This document shows positions 1-10,487 of a stretch of 64,000 nucleotides of DNA, piece after piece (the stretch's first letter is position 1; each line of letters starts with the position of its first letter). The translations under genes were made by a program, and so were the position numbers. Below the pieces are notes generated by a model, which searched no databases, was not told where the DNA came from, and was given only the letters and a program-made list of their open reading frames with translations. Source of the stretch: a virus; IMG/VR virus record IMGVR_UViG_3300044953_000102, positions 1 through 64,000 of that record, one strand, 5' to 3'.

Positions 1-3000
1 CTAGACCAAGCTACAAAACAAAAACTTGAAGATAGATATCAAGCAGCTAGAGAATGGCTTGGAAGAAGTAATTTATCAGCAGATACTTATGCTGGTAAAT
101 TAGTAAGAAGAGATATGATGCAAGCTGCTAAGGCTGATGGTATTTATGCTGTTTCAGAACTAGTTAAACCTGGTGTAAAAGGTAGAAAAGGATATATAAA
201 TAAAACTAATCATTCTATTATAGAAGGAGGAACTGGTTATGCTGTAGCTAGTGGAATTTTACTTGGTAAACAAGTGTATGTATTCAATCAAGATTCATCT
301 TATGGTTATCCTATTGGATGGTATAAATGGGATACTTCTAAAAATGATTTTGTTTCTACAAGTATTCCAGTTCTAACTAAAAATTATGCTGGTATTGGTA
401 GTAGTACAAATGAAACAGAAGCTGGTAAACAAGCTATTAGAGATGTGTATGCTAATACATTTAAAGCTACTACCCAACCATCTCAACAACAAGGTAGTGT
501 TAAACCAGGAGTAGATGAACTATTTGAATCTAATCCTGAATTAGCTAATCAAATTTATGAAGCTTTAGGGTTTAAACAATCTAATTCTGAATCTAAGATA
601 TACAATAGAACTTTTCAAAATGAGGAATATCATAATGCTTTTGTCAAAGGAGGCTTAGATGCAGTTAAGAAAGTAATAGAAAAAAATAAACAAAAGGAAC
701 TTTCTGCCGCAAAACAACTATCTAAAGAAGTAGATTTGTTGACTGAGTTTGAAGAACTAAGTAATAAAACTAATAAAACAAATAAAGAAAATGACAGAGT
801 TATAGAACTATATGTTATCTTAAAAAATTCAAAAGAACTAGATTTTGAATATTCTTTAAAAGAAATCGGTTTACCAAATAATTATGTAAAACCTACCATT
901 GAAATAACTCAACAACAAAAACAACAAGCACAACAACTTTATTCTGAATATCTTGATAGTTTAAGTAAACCCAATACTAATCCTATATTTCAAAGTAATA
1001 AACAAGAACAAGTTAAAAAGTTTACTGAACTACAAGAAAGACTTAACAATAAAGAGTTTTTAGAAGGAGCTAAAACTGCTTATGAATCTACACCTGCTTT
1101 AAAACAATATGGTACACAGGAAGAATACAATGATTACATAGCAAGAGTAAGCTTAGGTATTCTTAAAAATCCTTCAAGTGGAGAATATAATTATACCAGT
1201 AAAGTGAAGGATATTGTTTATCATACTACAGATAATGTTTTTAATTCCTTTGATGTCAAAAAAATAGGTAGTAATCAAAATACAAATGCAAAGGATGTTA
1301 TTAAAGGATTTCATTTTACAACTGATAAAGAATCTGAAACTATTTATGGAAACATTAAAATGTTTACAATATTAGATGTCAGAAATCCAAGAACTGTAGA
1401 ATACATACTACCTCAAAAGTTAAACGATAATGAAGATAGTATTATATATAAAGAATCAAATCCTACAACAGAAGATTCTAATAATATTATAGTCTTGAAA
1501 TCTAGTCAGATTCATATATTAGGTTCTAAACAAGATATAGAAGGGTTTAAAGAGTTTGTTAGTCAACCATCTACTCAAAAACAAGGTAGTGTTAAAGAAG
1601 GTGTATCAGAACTATTTGAATCTAATCCTGAATTAGCTAATCAGGTATATGAAGCTTTAGGGTTTACAGGAAATATTTCTTTAGAATCTAATTTAAAAAA
1701 TACAGGTAAGACTGAACAAGAGTTAACTGAGTATCTTAAAAAGAAATATCCTGAGATTAAATTAACCATTACCAACAATCCTGTATGGGAAAAAGATGAT
1801 AATATATTTAATCAAAAGTTAGAAGAACAAGTAAACAACTTTGAATTATTTGAAAACCAAGATAAATTATGTCCTAGTGGTATTTGCAATTATACTGCAA
1901 AAGCATCTACTGAACATTTGCAAAAAATAGGGCTTAATCCTTATCCTTCAAATTATAACGGTTCTCAATTACCAGTAAAAGTAAAATCTCCAATTGGAGA
2001 TTTTGATATAGAACATTATGTGTCAGCAGTAGCAATAAATAATGGAATATATATTTACGATATGCCTCAAAATGAGTTTATATCTAACGAATTTTTTGGA
2101 AAAGGTTCTGATGTTAAAGTTAAAGAATCTTATAAACCAAGATTGATACCTTTAACAATAGATGAAATAAAGGCTAATTATAATCTTTCTACAGAAGAAG
2201 CTGGGAATTTTATACATTCTATTTTAAACAATAATGGTTGGAGAGGGGCAGATGCAGCACCTTCTTTTAGAGAATATATAACAAAAAATATTAAAAACTC
2301 AGAAGAGTATATCAATTTACTAGAAGCTCAAATAAAAGATTCTGGCTATGAATTTAAACAGTGGGATGTAGAAGAATACAGAAAAAGTATTAAAAATAAA
2401 AAAGATATTTTAAAAACTAAAAAAATAACAAAAGAAGAAGAACAAAAGGTAATTAAATACTATGAAAACAAATTAAAATTAAAAACAAAAGAATATCTAC
2501 CTAAAAAAACAGACTCTTTTAGTTTAAGAACTTTAATTAACTCAGTTTTAGGAAGAGGTTTTGAAAATAAGATTGATTATAGTTCTTTTGAAACTGCATT
2601 AGAATCATTAGATAAATATTTAAAATCTGAAATTTTTATTGAAGATTTGTTAAATAAAGTAACAAATGCAAAAGAAAATTTAGATTCAATAAATAAATCC
2701 ATTGACCAAGTGTATTCATTGGCAAAATTATTTGCGTCTTTTACAAAACAAGTTAAAGTATATGGTATAGAAGAAGCTCTTAAAAAATATGATTCTAAGC
2801 AACAATACACAATAAAAACTTTATTACCGTCAAATGTTTTAGATAAATATAAATCTAAAGAACAAGCTGCTTTACTACTGCAAAAATATTGGGGAAATAA
2901 AGATAACATTGTTAAACAATTTAATATTTATAAAACTCAAACTTTTACAGACTTAATTACTAATAAATTTAAAGCTCATTCAGTATTTAATAAGTATCAA

Positions 3001-4242
3001 ACTGTTTTAAACTTTTTAAAATCAACAGATTTTGATTCCTCCTATTTATACCAAGCACTTTCAAACGAAGCTATAAGAAAATATACTTATTTTGATAAAA
3101 TAGAAAATACTCAATTTCAAAAAGATGAATTTAATAGAATAATAGGTCAAGCTAATATTAAAGCTATGACAGTACTTGTTGATGCTGTAAATAAAAAAGC
3201 AGATACAATACCTCATGAATATGCTCATCACTATATAGCTTGGTTTAGAAATACACCTATTGTACAAGAAGCTATTAAAAGATGGGGTAGTGAAGAAGCA
3301 TTAGTTCAAGCTATTGGAGAACAAGTAGTTAAACAAAAAGGAGAAGCATATAACTGGTGGAAAAAGTTTACCAACTTTATTCTTAGATTATTATCTGATA
3401 AACAATTATTACAGGTATTAACTGATAGTTTTCTTAATAGAGCTGACTTAAATGAATTTACTTATAATAAAGTAACCCCACAACAAAAACAACAAGCCCA
3501 ACAACTTTATTCTCAATACTTAGAGCAAACTGGTAAACAAGATATAGAAGGGTTTAAAGAGTTTGTTAGTCAACCATCTACTCAACAACAAGGTAGTGTT
3601 AGTACCCAACCCACTGTAAATACTCAAACAGATTCTACTAATATAGACACACTATCTGAAACAAAAAGACTCGGTTTAAAAAATACTGATGATCCAATGG
3701 TATTTACTTATAATGACTCCGGTGCAAAAAATTTGTTTTATTATAAAAATTTAGGTAAAAATAATCCGGATGTAGTGTTTGTACATAATGTAAGTGTTTA
3801 TGAAATAATGCCAAATCAGATTGAAAGAGGTATTAACTTAGGTGGATCATCTAACTTTATGACAGAAGTAGCAGATATGTCTGTTAACTTACCTACAGAT
3901 TTATTTATAAACGTAGTAAATAATCAAAGAGTTCCACTTAATCCTGAACAGTATAACACACTAAAAAACATTTGGGAGAAAAGAATTAATATACTAAAAC
4001 AAATTCAAGAAAAAGGTGGTAAAATTGCATTTCCTGAGTATGGTTTTGGCAATCCTAAGACAATGCCTCAAGAATTATTCGTATATTTAAGTAAGAGATT
4101 GTTTGAGGAATTTGGATACATCAATCCTGGTTCAACTATGTACAATGAAATACGAGATATGGTTGGAGTAATTCAAGGAATCTCTGATGAAGAAATATTA
4201 ATGCAATTGGAGCTAGAAGAAGATCCATTTAAATGTTCATGA
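1..4242 (+). CDS. Giant modular polyvalent phage protein, 5' end outside window
   Basis: The reading frame is open from base 1, so the N-terminus lies upstream; the first ATG inside is at 115. The product is a string of unrelated domains joined by near-identical linkers. In order I see a Rossmann/SLOG-like segment (GGTGYAVASGILLGKQVYV, bases ~225-290), linker copies containing ELFESNPELANQ (~510 and ~1610), an ADP-ribosyltransferase-like segment starting DIVYHTT (~1211-1530), a possible papain-like segment with Cys (1870), His (~2013) and Asp (~2056), a long coiled-coil-like Lys/Glu-rich part, a zinc-protease motif HEYAHHY (3214), and an unrecognised C-terminal domain. Such polyvalent proteins are thought to be packaged and injected to act on the host; that role is inferred. 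The linker motif KQDIEGFKEFVSQPSTQ occurs twice. Domain calls other than HEXXH are tentative. Confidence 0.9.
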   Translation, partial: LDQATKQKLEDRYQAAREWLGRSNLSADTYAGKLVRRDMMQAAKADGIYAVSELVKPGVKGRKGYINKTNHSIIEGGTGYAVASGILLGKQVYVFNQDSSYGYPIGWYKWDTSKNDFVSTSIPVLTKNYAGIGSSTNETEAGKQAIRDVYANTFKATTQPSQQQGSVKPGVDELFESNPELANQIYEALGFKQSNSESKIYNRTFQNEEYHNAFVKGGLDAVKKVIEKNKQKELSAAKQLSKEVDLLTEFEELSNKTNKTNKENDRVIELYVILKNSKELDFEYSLKEIGLPNNYVKPTIEITQQQKQQAQQLYSEYLDSLSKPNTNPIFQSNKQEQVKKFTELQERLNNKEFLEGAKTAYESTPALKQYGTQEEYNDYIARVSLGILKNPSSGEYNYTSKVKDIVYHTTDNVFNSFDVKKIGSNQNTNAKDVIKGFHFTTDKESETIYGNIKMFTILDVRNPRTVEYILPQKLNDNEDSIIYKESNPTTEDSNNIIVLKSSQIHILGSKQDIEGFKEFVSQPSTQKQGSVKEGVSELFESNPELANQVYEALGFTGNISLESNLKNTGKTEQELTEYLKKKYPEIKLTITNNPVWEKDDNIFNQKLEEQVNNFELFENQDKLCPSGICNYTAKASTEHLQKIGLNPYPSNYNGSQLPVKVKSPIGDFDIEHYVSAVAINNGIYIYDMPQNEFISNEFFGKGSDVKVKESYKPRLIPLTIDEIKANYNLSTEEAGNFIHSILNNNGWRGADAAPSFREYITKNIKNSEEYINLLEAQIKDSGYEFKQWDVEEYRKSIKNKKDILKTKKITKEEEQKVIKYYENKLKLKTKEYLPKKTDSFSLRTLINSVLGRGFENKIDYSSFETALESLDKYLKSEIFIEDLLNKVTNAKENLDSINKSIDQVYSLAKLFASFTKQVKVYGIEEALKKYDSKQQYTIKTLLPSNVLDKYKSKEQAALLLQKYWGNKDNIVKQFNIYKTQTFTDLITNKFKAHSVFNKYQTVLNFLKSTDFDSSYLYQALSNEAIRKYTYFDKIENTQFQKDEFNRIIGQANIKAMTVLVDAVNKKADTIPHEYAHHYIAWFRNTPIVQEAIKRWGSEEALVQAIGEQVVKQKGEAYNWWKKFTNFILRLLSDKQLLQVLTDSFLNRADLNEFTYNKVTPQQKQQAQQLYSQYLEQTGKQDIEGFKEFVSQPSTQQQGSVSTQPTVNTQTDSTNIDTLSETKRLGLKNTDDPMVFTYNDSGAKNLFYYKNLGKNNPDVVFVHNVSVYEIMPNQIERGINLGGSSNFMTEVADMSVNLPTDLFINVVNNQRVPLNPEQYNTLKNIWEKRINILKQIQEKGGKIAFPEYGFGNPKTMPQELFVYLSKRLFEEFGYINPGSTMYNEIRDMVGVIQGISDEEILMQLELEEDPFKCS

Positions 4243-4243
4243 T

Positions 4244-7200
4244 ATGGTTTGTGAAGTACAATTAAACTCTATAAAATACTTACAAAATAAAGGTGCTACT
4301 AATGATGTAAGAAGAATTATTGATGAAGATCTCTTTAATGAGCTTAATGATAAACTTACAGCACTTGCTGAAACTAAGTATGGTCTCAAAACTAATGGGG
4401 CTAAATTGTTTAGTATAAATATGTCTGAGCATATTGATCCTTGGAGATCAACATATTATAGAGATACTAAGTATAAAATACTAAGAGCAGAACCAAACGT
4501 ACCACTCTTTGATAGACTCCAAGAGTTATTCAACGCTAGACCTGATCAACCAATGATGATGAGAGAACTACCAGTTGAAACTCAAGAAGAAATAATTGAC
4601 TCTCAAGAAAATCCATTTATAGAAATTAACGGAGTACTCTTCATGGATGTCAAACTAGATGAACTCCAAAATCAAAGATCACGAGAAATTGCTGAAGTAC
4701 TTGCTAAAAGACTATCACTCGGTACAAACACCAAGTTTGAAAATATCACTAAGGAAGAGGCCGCTGAGATATTAAAAAACAGACCTGTCAAGTACAATGG
4801 AGAACCAGCCTTTTACTATGCAGGAACAGTTTATGTAGTAGGGGAAAATGTCAACGTGAGAACTGTATTGCATGAGTTTTCACATCCTGTACTAAACGCT
4901 CTGAGAAAGACTAACAACATCCTGTTTCAGAATCTATACAATCAAGCTATTGCTACTGAAGAAGGTCAGGGAATCTTTTATTATGTAAAGACTAACTATC
5001 CAGAATTAGAGGAGAGTTCAGATTTATTTAAAGAAGAAGTACTTGCATATGCAATGCAGTTAAAAGCACTCAACAGAATCAACAATGAAATTGAGACTGA
5101 AGGGTATAAGAGTTTCATGAATAAACTCTTCGCTGCCATCAAGCAATTACTTAGAAGATTGTTTGGTAATAAAGTAAATGTTGCCAAGTTAGATGTGGAT
5201 ACTACGTTAGAGGAACTTGCTGACATGCTCTTAGATAAAGACTTTGAGTTCTCTACAGATTTGATAACTGAAGATGACCTTGCAATGTTTTCCAGGGAAG
5301 TACTGGAACGAGCAAAAGAACTAAATAAATTCTCCAACAAAGAATCAATGGAGAAAGTTGTAAGGACTACATATGAATACACCAAAAGAATTCTGACAGA
5401 GGCCGAAAACTTTAAAGGTGATAAAGTATCTAGAAACTTACTTAAAGAATCACTGTTTCAAAAAGGTACTAATAGATACTTGCGGGAAGTTGTAAGTAAT
5501 TTAAAAAACAACCTGGATACTAATATAGAAGGTAAGTCAGAAGATGAACTTATACAAAATGCATTAGATGCTGCTAGAGTTGAGATGGATGTAGATCTCC
5601 AAAGAGCAATGGCATTAGTAAACAGTTTAGATAATATTAATGGCATGACTAAAAACATGTTGTTAGACATATCTAGAATCAACAACTCTAATATAAATAA
5701 CAGAAGTACTATTGCATTGATGATGCTTTACAAGTCTAACTCTAGAGCTTGGTTAAAAATGATCCAAGAGATAGATGAAGCTTTATCATTAAGTGGAGAT
5801 ATAATAGATAGTAATAATCCATTCTATAAAACAATGAATGAGATTATACTAAACATCACCCGGATCAATACAAACATTGCCAACTTACTTAAAAATAACA
5901 ATGTTCAGTTCTATGTTGAGATGACAAGTTATATGTCAAAATATGTTCAGGATAGATTGAAAGGTAATTTAGGCATTGCATTAAAACAAACATTTCCAAC
6001 AGAACAATTAGAACGTGAAGTGGATGACCTGTATAATAAAGTAGTTCAACAGACTCTTACTGATGCAGACATAGATGCATTAGTGCAGAAAGGTGTTCCT
6101 GCTGATGTATTACGTGGGTTTATAACTGAGTATAAAAACTTAGTAATTGATGAAGAAAAAATCAAAGCTGCACTTACTGGAGGAGCTCATGATGTAAGCT
6201 GGTTTAATAGATGGTTAGAGTCATATAGTTCTAGTAATGACATCATAGTAGGTCCATTAGCAATGTTTATTCAGAATGAAAAGACTCAAGTTCAACAACA
6301 AGTTTGGGAGAAGTCAATGAAGTTTAGAAATAAACTTGAAAAACTTTTACCCAAAGTTGGCTTTAGCAAATTGAATTCTATTGCAATGAGAGAGAAGATG
6401 GGATTCAAAGACAAAGTGTTCTGGGTAGATAAAGAAACCGGGAAACCTATTGAGAAAGAAGTTTGGAGTTATGTGGGTGCATTTAAAGATTATAGATATC
6501 ACTATGATCTATTAGAGTGGAACATAGAAGAACCAAAGAAAACTGAAGATCCTGCTAAGATTGCTCAGGCTATTATGGACTTTGATGATTTTAAAAGAGA
6601 CTACATGTGGCAAGAAAATGTTCCTGAATTCTATGCAAAGGATGACATATTTAAAAAATCTGAGGTAGGTCAATTAGCATACTATGTAAAGAAACAGAAA
6701 CTTCAAGCTTATAATAACTTAGTTAACTCAATGGAAAGTGAGCTTGAAAGAGTGGAAAAATACTCTACTATTCAAGCTGCATTTAGAGAATTCCAACAGT
6801 TATATTCTCTTACATATGAAGATGGTACTCCAAAGGTAGATGACCCTGCAAATAATGTCTATGATTTAAGTATAGCAAAAGTACTTATAGAACATAGAGA
6901 AGCTACTAAAGACTTTTATGAATGGAGACCTATTGAAGGTTTGTTACAGAGTGCATATAATGAGTATGTAGATTTGCTTGCTACTAAACAAATCTTTCCA
7001 GGATCTGCTGAGTTTAATAGAGAAATAGAAAAATGGAGAAGACAGAACCTACGTATGGAATATACAGAGGACTTCTGGGAATCTAGAGTTAAACTATGGA
7101 ATGAACTTGGTGAACTACAAGCAAAAATGAATGCTGCAACTAAATCAACTTTTGATTCTGCTGCCGCATTTAAAGAAATTAGTGATCTAATTTATAGTTA

Positions 7201-10192
7201 TAGGGATGAACAAGGAGAGCCTAATAGTTCTGCTATGGGTGAAACAAGACTCAAAAGAATTAGAGATCTTGAGCAAGCCCTTTCAGACTTTAAGTTTAGA
7301 TTTGACATGTCCATGGGTCTTTCAAGAGAAGATGCTGATGAACTTAGAGCTCTAACTAAAAAAGCAAAAAGTGGTTTAATAAAACCTGGTACTCCAGAAT
7401 CTAAAAGATATTTTGAGTTATTAAAAAGACAAGAAGCAGAGGGTATAAATCCTGATGATGTTGCAAGAATAGACGAAATCTTTGGTGAGTTGGGTGCACT
7501 AGCACAAAGTTTACCTACAGTACATTATATTGAAACCTTAAATTATAATCTATCTAAGCAAAATATCAAAGAGCTTGATATGGATAAGATTGATGAGTTC
7601 ATTAATTCTGAAGAGTTTCAAGATATATTAGATGCAGATGAAGGGTTTAAGAAGTGGTTTAATTTAAACCATTATACTGTTGAAGCATATGATAAAAAAA
7701 CTAAATCATATCAAACAAAGTATAAAAGAACTCGGGCCAATAATGTTTCAATACCAAAAAATCCAGATCATATTAAGTATACAAAGATCTTAGATAGAGA
7801 AGGTAATGAAGTTGAGTTAGTTGGTGTACCCTCAGCAAGACATTCTAGGTATGAAGTAAAAGATAAATATAGAACCATTCCTTTTGGTGCCAACAAAGAA
7901 GATTATATTGGAGAATATATTGATAATAAAAATCAGTGGCTACCAAGAATGTTTGATCCTTCAAGCAAATACAGTGCTAAGGATAACAGATTCATGAATC
8001 AGAAATATTTTCAAATGAAATCTGCAAACAATGCAGAATTTCAATTACTTGAAGCTATCAAAGAATACCATCTAGAGAATCAGAAAGGTATGAGTAACTA
8101 TAGTAAACTCTATCTTGATATGCCTAGGTATGCTATTAAAAAAGGTGATATTTATCAAGCATTACAAAAAGGAACATATGGTCAAAGATTCTCTGAACTT
8201 GGTAAAAACATTAAAGAATGGTACAATCAAGCTTTAGGTAAATCTGTAGTAGATGCTGAAAATGATTATAACTATAATCCAGAAAATAACTTAGTCAATA
8301 CAGATCTTGACGGTAATCAAATCACCTATGTGCCTGTATCAGGTATTTACAACTTAGATATAGAGAACCAAGATGCTGATATTTTCAAAGGCTTATTTAG
8401 ATATGCCTTATCTATACAAACCCAGGGTAAACTTTTAGAAAGCTTACCGCTTGTTAATTCCATACTTGAAACATTAGAGGATCCTGAAAATGCTCCAAAA
8501 GAACTAGAGAAGTTTGATAAAAACATGTATAGTCTTAAAGGAGCTCTTAGAATGGCAAAGAAAAAGTTTGATACTAATAATAGACTTGGACAAGTTAAGT
8601 CTCTTATAGAAAGAGAATACTATGGTAAAATGGTTGAAGGTATTGAAGAAACTCACCCAGGATTTGGTAAATGGGTGCAAAGTCTTCAAGGTTTTTCTGC
8701 TATGAGTGCATTAGCTATAAATATTCCTTCTGACCTTAAAAACAAATATGGTGCATATGTACAGTTAATTATAGAAGGTGCAGGTGCTGAGTTTATAAAT
8801 CTTAAAGATATTGCATTAGCAAGACCTTGGGCAGAAAAAGCTATGTTAGAATGGAGTACAAAAGGAATCTATCAAACTGGTCCAGGTGCAATATCTACAC
8901 AACTTATTCAAATCTTTGACCCCGTATTTAAATTCAAAGATGAATTTGGTAGAGAAGTAGAAAGATCTATGGTAAAAGATCTAGCTAATTTTGAGTGGAT
9001 GTATATGCATAGAAGATTTGGTGAGATGCAAGTTGCTACTTCACTTTTTGGTGCATTTATGTATGGTCAAAAAGTAGATCAAGTATTGAATGGTGCTAAA
9101 AAATCAATAAGATATATTGAAGCTTGGGAAAAAGATGAGGATGGTATTATTAGATTAAAACCAGGTATTCATCCAGGTTGGAGTAATTTACCAGTATATC
9201 ATGAATATACTAAAGGTGAGAGTTTAGAAGCAATTGCTAAAAAATATCACATCTCTGTTGAAGAACTTAAAGCTAAAAACAGAATTAAATCTGAAGTGCA
9301 GCTTGAAGATGGTCAAGAAATTATTATTGCTAAGTCAGAGTTATTTATGGGATTGAAAAATAGAATTCAAGGAACATCTCGTAAACTCTTTGGTGCATAT
9401 GATGATATGGGTCAACCAGAAGGAAATAAATTACTACTCTATAGATTATTTTTCTTTATGAGAAAGTGGTTTACCCCTATGTTGATGAATAGATTTGGAT
9501 TTGATTCTAAAACTATTAGTTGGACTCGTGGTGGAGAAAGATATGATTGGGCAACTACATCTTATGGTAAAGGTTTTTATATTACGGCATTTCAAACAAT
9601 GTTAAAAACTATAAAATCAGGTTTTAGAAATTACAGTTATTTAACTGATGAAGAAAAAAGTGCTGTAAGAAAACTTAGTACAGAAGCATTATTTGCAATT
9701 GGTCTTGCTTTGTTAGGTTTAATGATCTTTGGGTTTGATCCAGATGATGATGAAAAATGGAAAAAATTAAGAGCAAAATCAGGAGCAATTGGTCAAGATA
9801 CTTTTAATACATATGGGTTTTTATCTAATCATATGCTTCTTTTAATGATGGGTGTACAAGCAGAAACTTCCGCATTTGTTCCTCTACCTCAAGTAATGGG
9901 AATTAACTTTGGAGCAGATGATTATGTAAAAATGATTACTCAAACAACAAGTGCTTGGTATAACACAATTGTTCTTTATATTGATATTCTTGGAGATGTT
10001 TTAGATTTTATTACATTTCAAGATATGGATAGATATAAAAGAGATACTGGACCATATTCTTGGAAAGAAAAAGGCAGTTTAAAAGTTTGGAGTAAGTTGG
10101 GTAAAACAATTGGATTCAGTGGTGGAACTGGAGATCCAGTTACAGTATATGAAAATATGTTTAAAAATCAATCTAAATCAGGAGGACGTTAA
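4244..10192 (+). CDS. Giant virion-associated protein with HEXXH protease motif, LysM-like repeat and C-terminal membrane segment
   Basis: A 1982-residue protein starting 1 base after the stop of the preceding giant gene, so the two are co-expressed. An HEFSH zinc-binding motif lies at residues 210-214, followed by helical, coiled-coil-rich sequence over most of the length. Around residues 1652-1700 a LysM-like unit is visible (YTKGESLEAIAKKYHISVEE ... LEDGQEIIIAK), which in other proteins binds peptidoglycan. A hydrophobic stretch near residue 1815 (ALFAIGLALLGLMIFGF) looks like a membrane segment. These traits fit a protein ejected with the DNA that crosses the cell wall and membrane, but this is inference. 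It contains no RNA polymerase motif that I can recognise. Confidence 0.9.
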   Translation: MVCEVQLNSIKYLQNKGATNDVRRIIDEDLFNELNDKLTALAETKYGLKTNGAKLFSINMSEHIDPWRSTYYRDTKYKILRAEPNVPLFDRLQELFNARPDQPMMMRELPVETQEEIIDSQENPFIEINGVLFMDVKLDELQNQRSREIAEVLAKRLSLGTNTKFENITKEEAAEILKNRPVKYNGEPAFYYAGTVYVVGENVNVRTVLHEFSHPVLNALRKTNNILFQNLYNQAIATEEGQGIFYYVKTNYPELEESSDLFKEEVLAYAMQLKALNRINNEIETEGYKSFMNKLFAAIKQLLRRLFGNKVNVAKLDVDTTLEELADMLLDKDFEFSTDLITEDDLAMFSREVLERAKELNKFSNKESMEKVVRTTYEYTKRILTEAENFKGDKVSRNLLKESLFQKGTNRYLREVVSNLKNNLDTNIEGKSEDELIQNALDAARVEMDVDLQRAMALVNSLDNINGMTKNMLLDISRINNSNINNRSTIALMMLYKSNSRAWLKMIQEIDEALSLSGDIIDSNNPFYKTMNEIILNITRINTNIANLLKNNNVQFYVEMTSYMSKYVQDRLKGNLGIALKQTFPTEQLEREVDDLYNKVVQQTLTDADIDALVQKGVPADVLRGFITEYKNLVIDEEKIKAALTGGAHDVSWFNRWLESYSSSNDIIVGPLAMFIQNEKTQVQQQVWEKSMKFRNKLEKLLPKVGFSKLNSIAMREKMGFKDKVFWVDKETGKPIEKEVWSYVGAFKDYRYHYDLLEWNIEEPKKTEDPAKIAQAIMDFDDFKRDYMWQENVPEFYAKDDIFKKSEVGQLAYYVKKQKLQAYNNLVNSMESELERVEKYSTIQAAFREFQQLYSLTYEDGTPKVDDPANNVYDLSIAKVLIEHREATKDFYEWRPIEGLLQSAYNEYVDLLATKQIFPGSAEFNREIEKWRRQNLRMEYTEDFWESRVKLWNELGELQAKMNAATKSTFDSAAAFKEISDLIYSYRDEQGEPNSSAMGETRLKRIRDLEQALSDFKFRFDMSMGLSREDADELRALTKKAKSGLIKPGTPESKRYFELLKRQEAEGINPDDVARIDEIFGELGALAQSLPTVHYIETLNYNLSKQNIKELDMDKIDEFINSEEFQDILDADEGFKKWFNLNHYTVEAYDKKTKSYQTKYKRTRANNVSIPKNPDHIKYTKILDREGNEVELVGVPSARHSRYEVKDKYRTIPFGANKEDYIGEYIDNKNQWLPRMFDPSSKYSAKDNRFMNQKYFQMKSANNAEFQLLEAIKEYHLENQKGMSNYSKLYLDMPRYAIKKGDIYQALQKGTYGQRFSELGKNIKEWYNQALGKSVVDAENDYNYNPENNLVNTDLDGNQITYVPVSGIYNLDIENQDADIFKGLFRYALSIQTQGKLLESLPLVNSILETLEDPENAPKELEKFDKNMYSLKGALRMAKKKFDTNNRLGQVKSLIEREYYGKMVEGIEETHPGFGKWVQSLQGFSAMSALAINIPSDLKNKYGAYVQLIIEGAGAEFINLKDIALARPWAEKAMLEWSTKGIYQTGPGAISTQLIQIFDPVFKFKDEFGREVERSMVKDLANFEWMYMHRRFGEMQVATSLFGAFMYGQKVDQVLNGAKKSIRYIEAWEKDEDGIIRLKPGIHPGWSNLPVYHEYTKGESLEAIAKKYHISVEELKAKNRIKSEVQLEDGQEIIIAKSELFMGLKNRIQGTSRKLFGAYDDMGQPEGNKLLLYRLFFFMRKWFTPMLMNRFGFDSKTISWTRGGERYDWATTSYGKGFYITAFQTMLKTIKSGFRNYSYLTDEEKSAVRKLSTEALFAIGLALLGLMIFGFDPDDDEKWKKLRAKSGAIGQDTFNTYGFLSNHMLLLMMGVQAETSAFVPLPQVMGINFGADDYVKMITQTTSAWYNTIVLYIDILGDVLDFITFQDMDRYKRDTGPYSWKEKGSLKVWSKLGKTIGFSGGTGDPVTVYENMFKNQSKSGGR

Positions 10193-10194
10193 AA

Positions 10195-10341
10195 ATGGCA
10201 AAAATAAAAACAACCCCAGGAGCAGTTAAAACTTACAAGAAAATAAAAGTATCCCGTCCAGGAGTACATGCTAAAACTAAAACTAGTAAGTTAAAAAGTT
10301 CAAAGAATTATAAAAAGACCTATAAAAGACAAGGAAAATGA
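10195..10341 (+). CDS. Small very basic protein of 48 residues
   Basis: Starts 2 bases after the giant gene's stop. The product begins MAKIKTTPGAVKTYKKIKV and is about one third Lys/Arg, with no hydrophobic core, so it probably binds DNA or RNA or lies inside the capsid. Similar small basic proteins close the virion blocks of other Bacteroidota phages, from memory. Its stop overlaps the next start in ATGA, which points to translational coupling. Confidence 0.75.
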   Translation: MAKIKTTPGAVKTYKKIKVSRPGVHAKTKTSKLKSSKNYKKTYKRQGK

Positions 10342-10487
10342 ATTGGTGGAATTTAACTATAATGTTTGTTCTACCACATGAAAGATTTCTAGTTGGTTGG
10401 GAGTTTTATACCCCCAATGAAGACTATGATCACTATACATTCTCCTTGTCCCTAGGTATAATTACTATTTCTTTTGATTGGTCTTAA
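10338..10487 (+). CDS. Small hypothetical protein of 49 residues at the end of the rightward block
   Basis: Start overlaps the preceding stop (ATGA). The sequence is rich in aromatic residues and contains FYTPNEDYDHYTFSLSLGI, which looks like one or two beta-hairpins. I know no function. Its last 23 bases overlap the 3' end of the leftward MazG-like gene, so the two transcription blocks meet tail to tail with no space for a terminator between the genes. Confidence 0.65.
   Translation: MNWWNLTIMFVLPHERFLVGWEFYTPNEDYDHYTFSLSLGIITISFDWS

Noticed and set aside
4996-5685. Leftward open frames of 75-129 residues inside the second giant gene
   Set aside because: They are antisense shadows rich in Ser/Leu, with no coupling or promoter.
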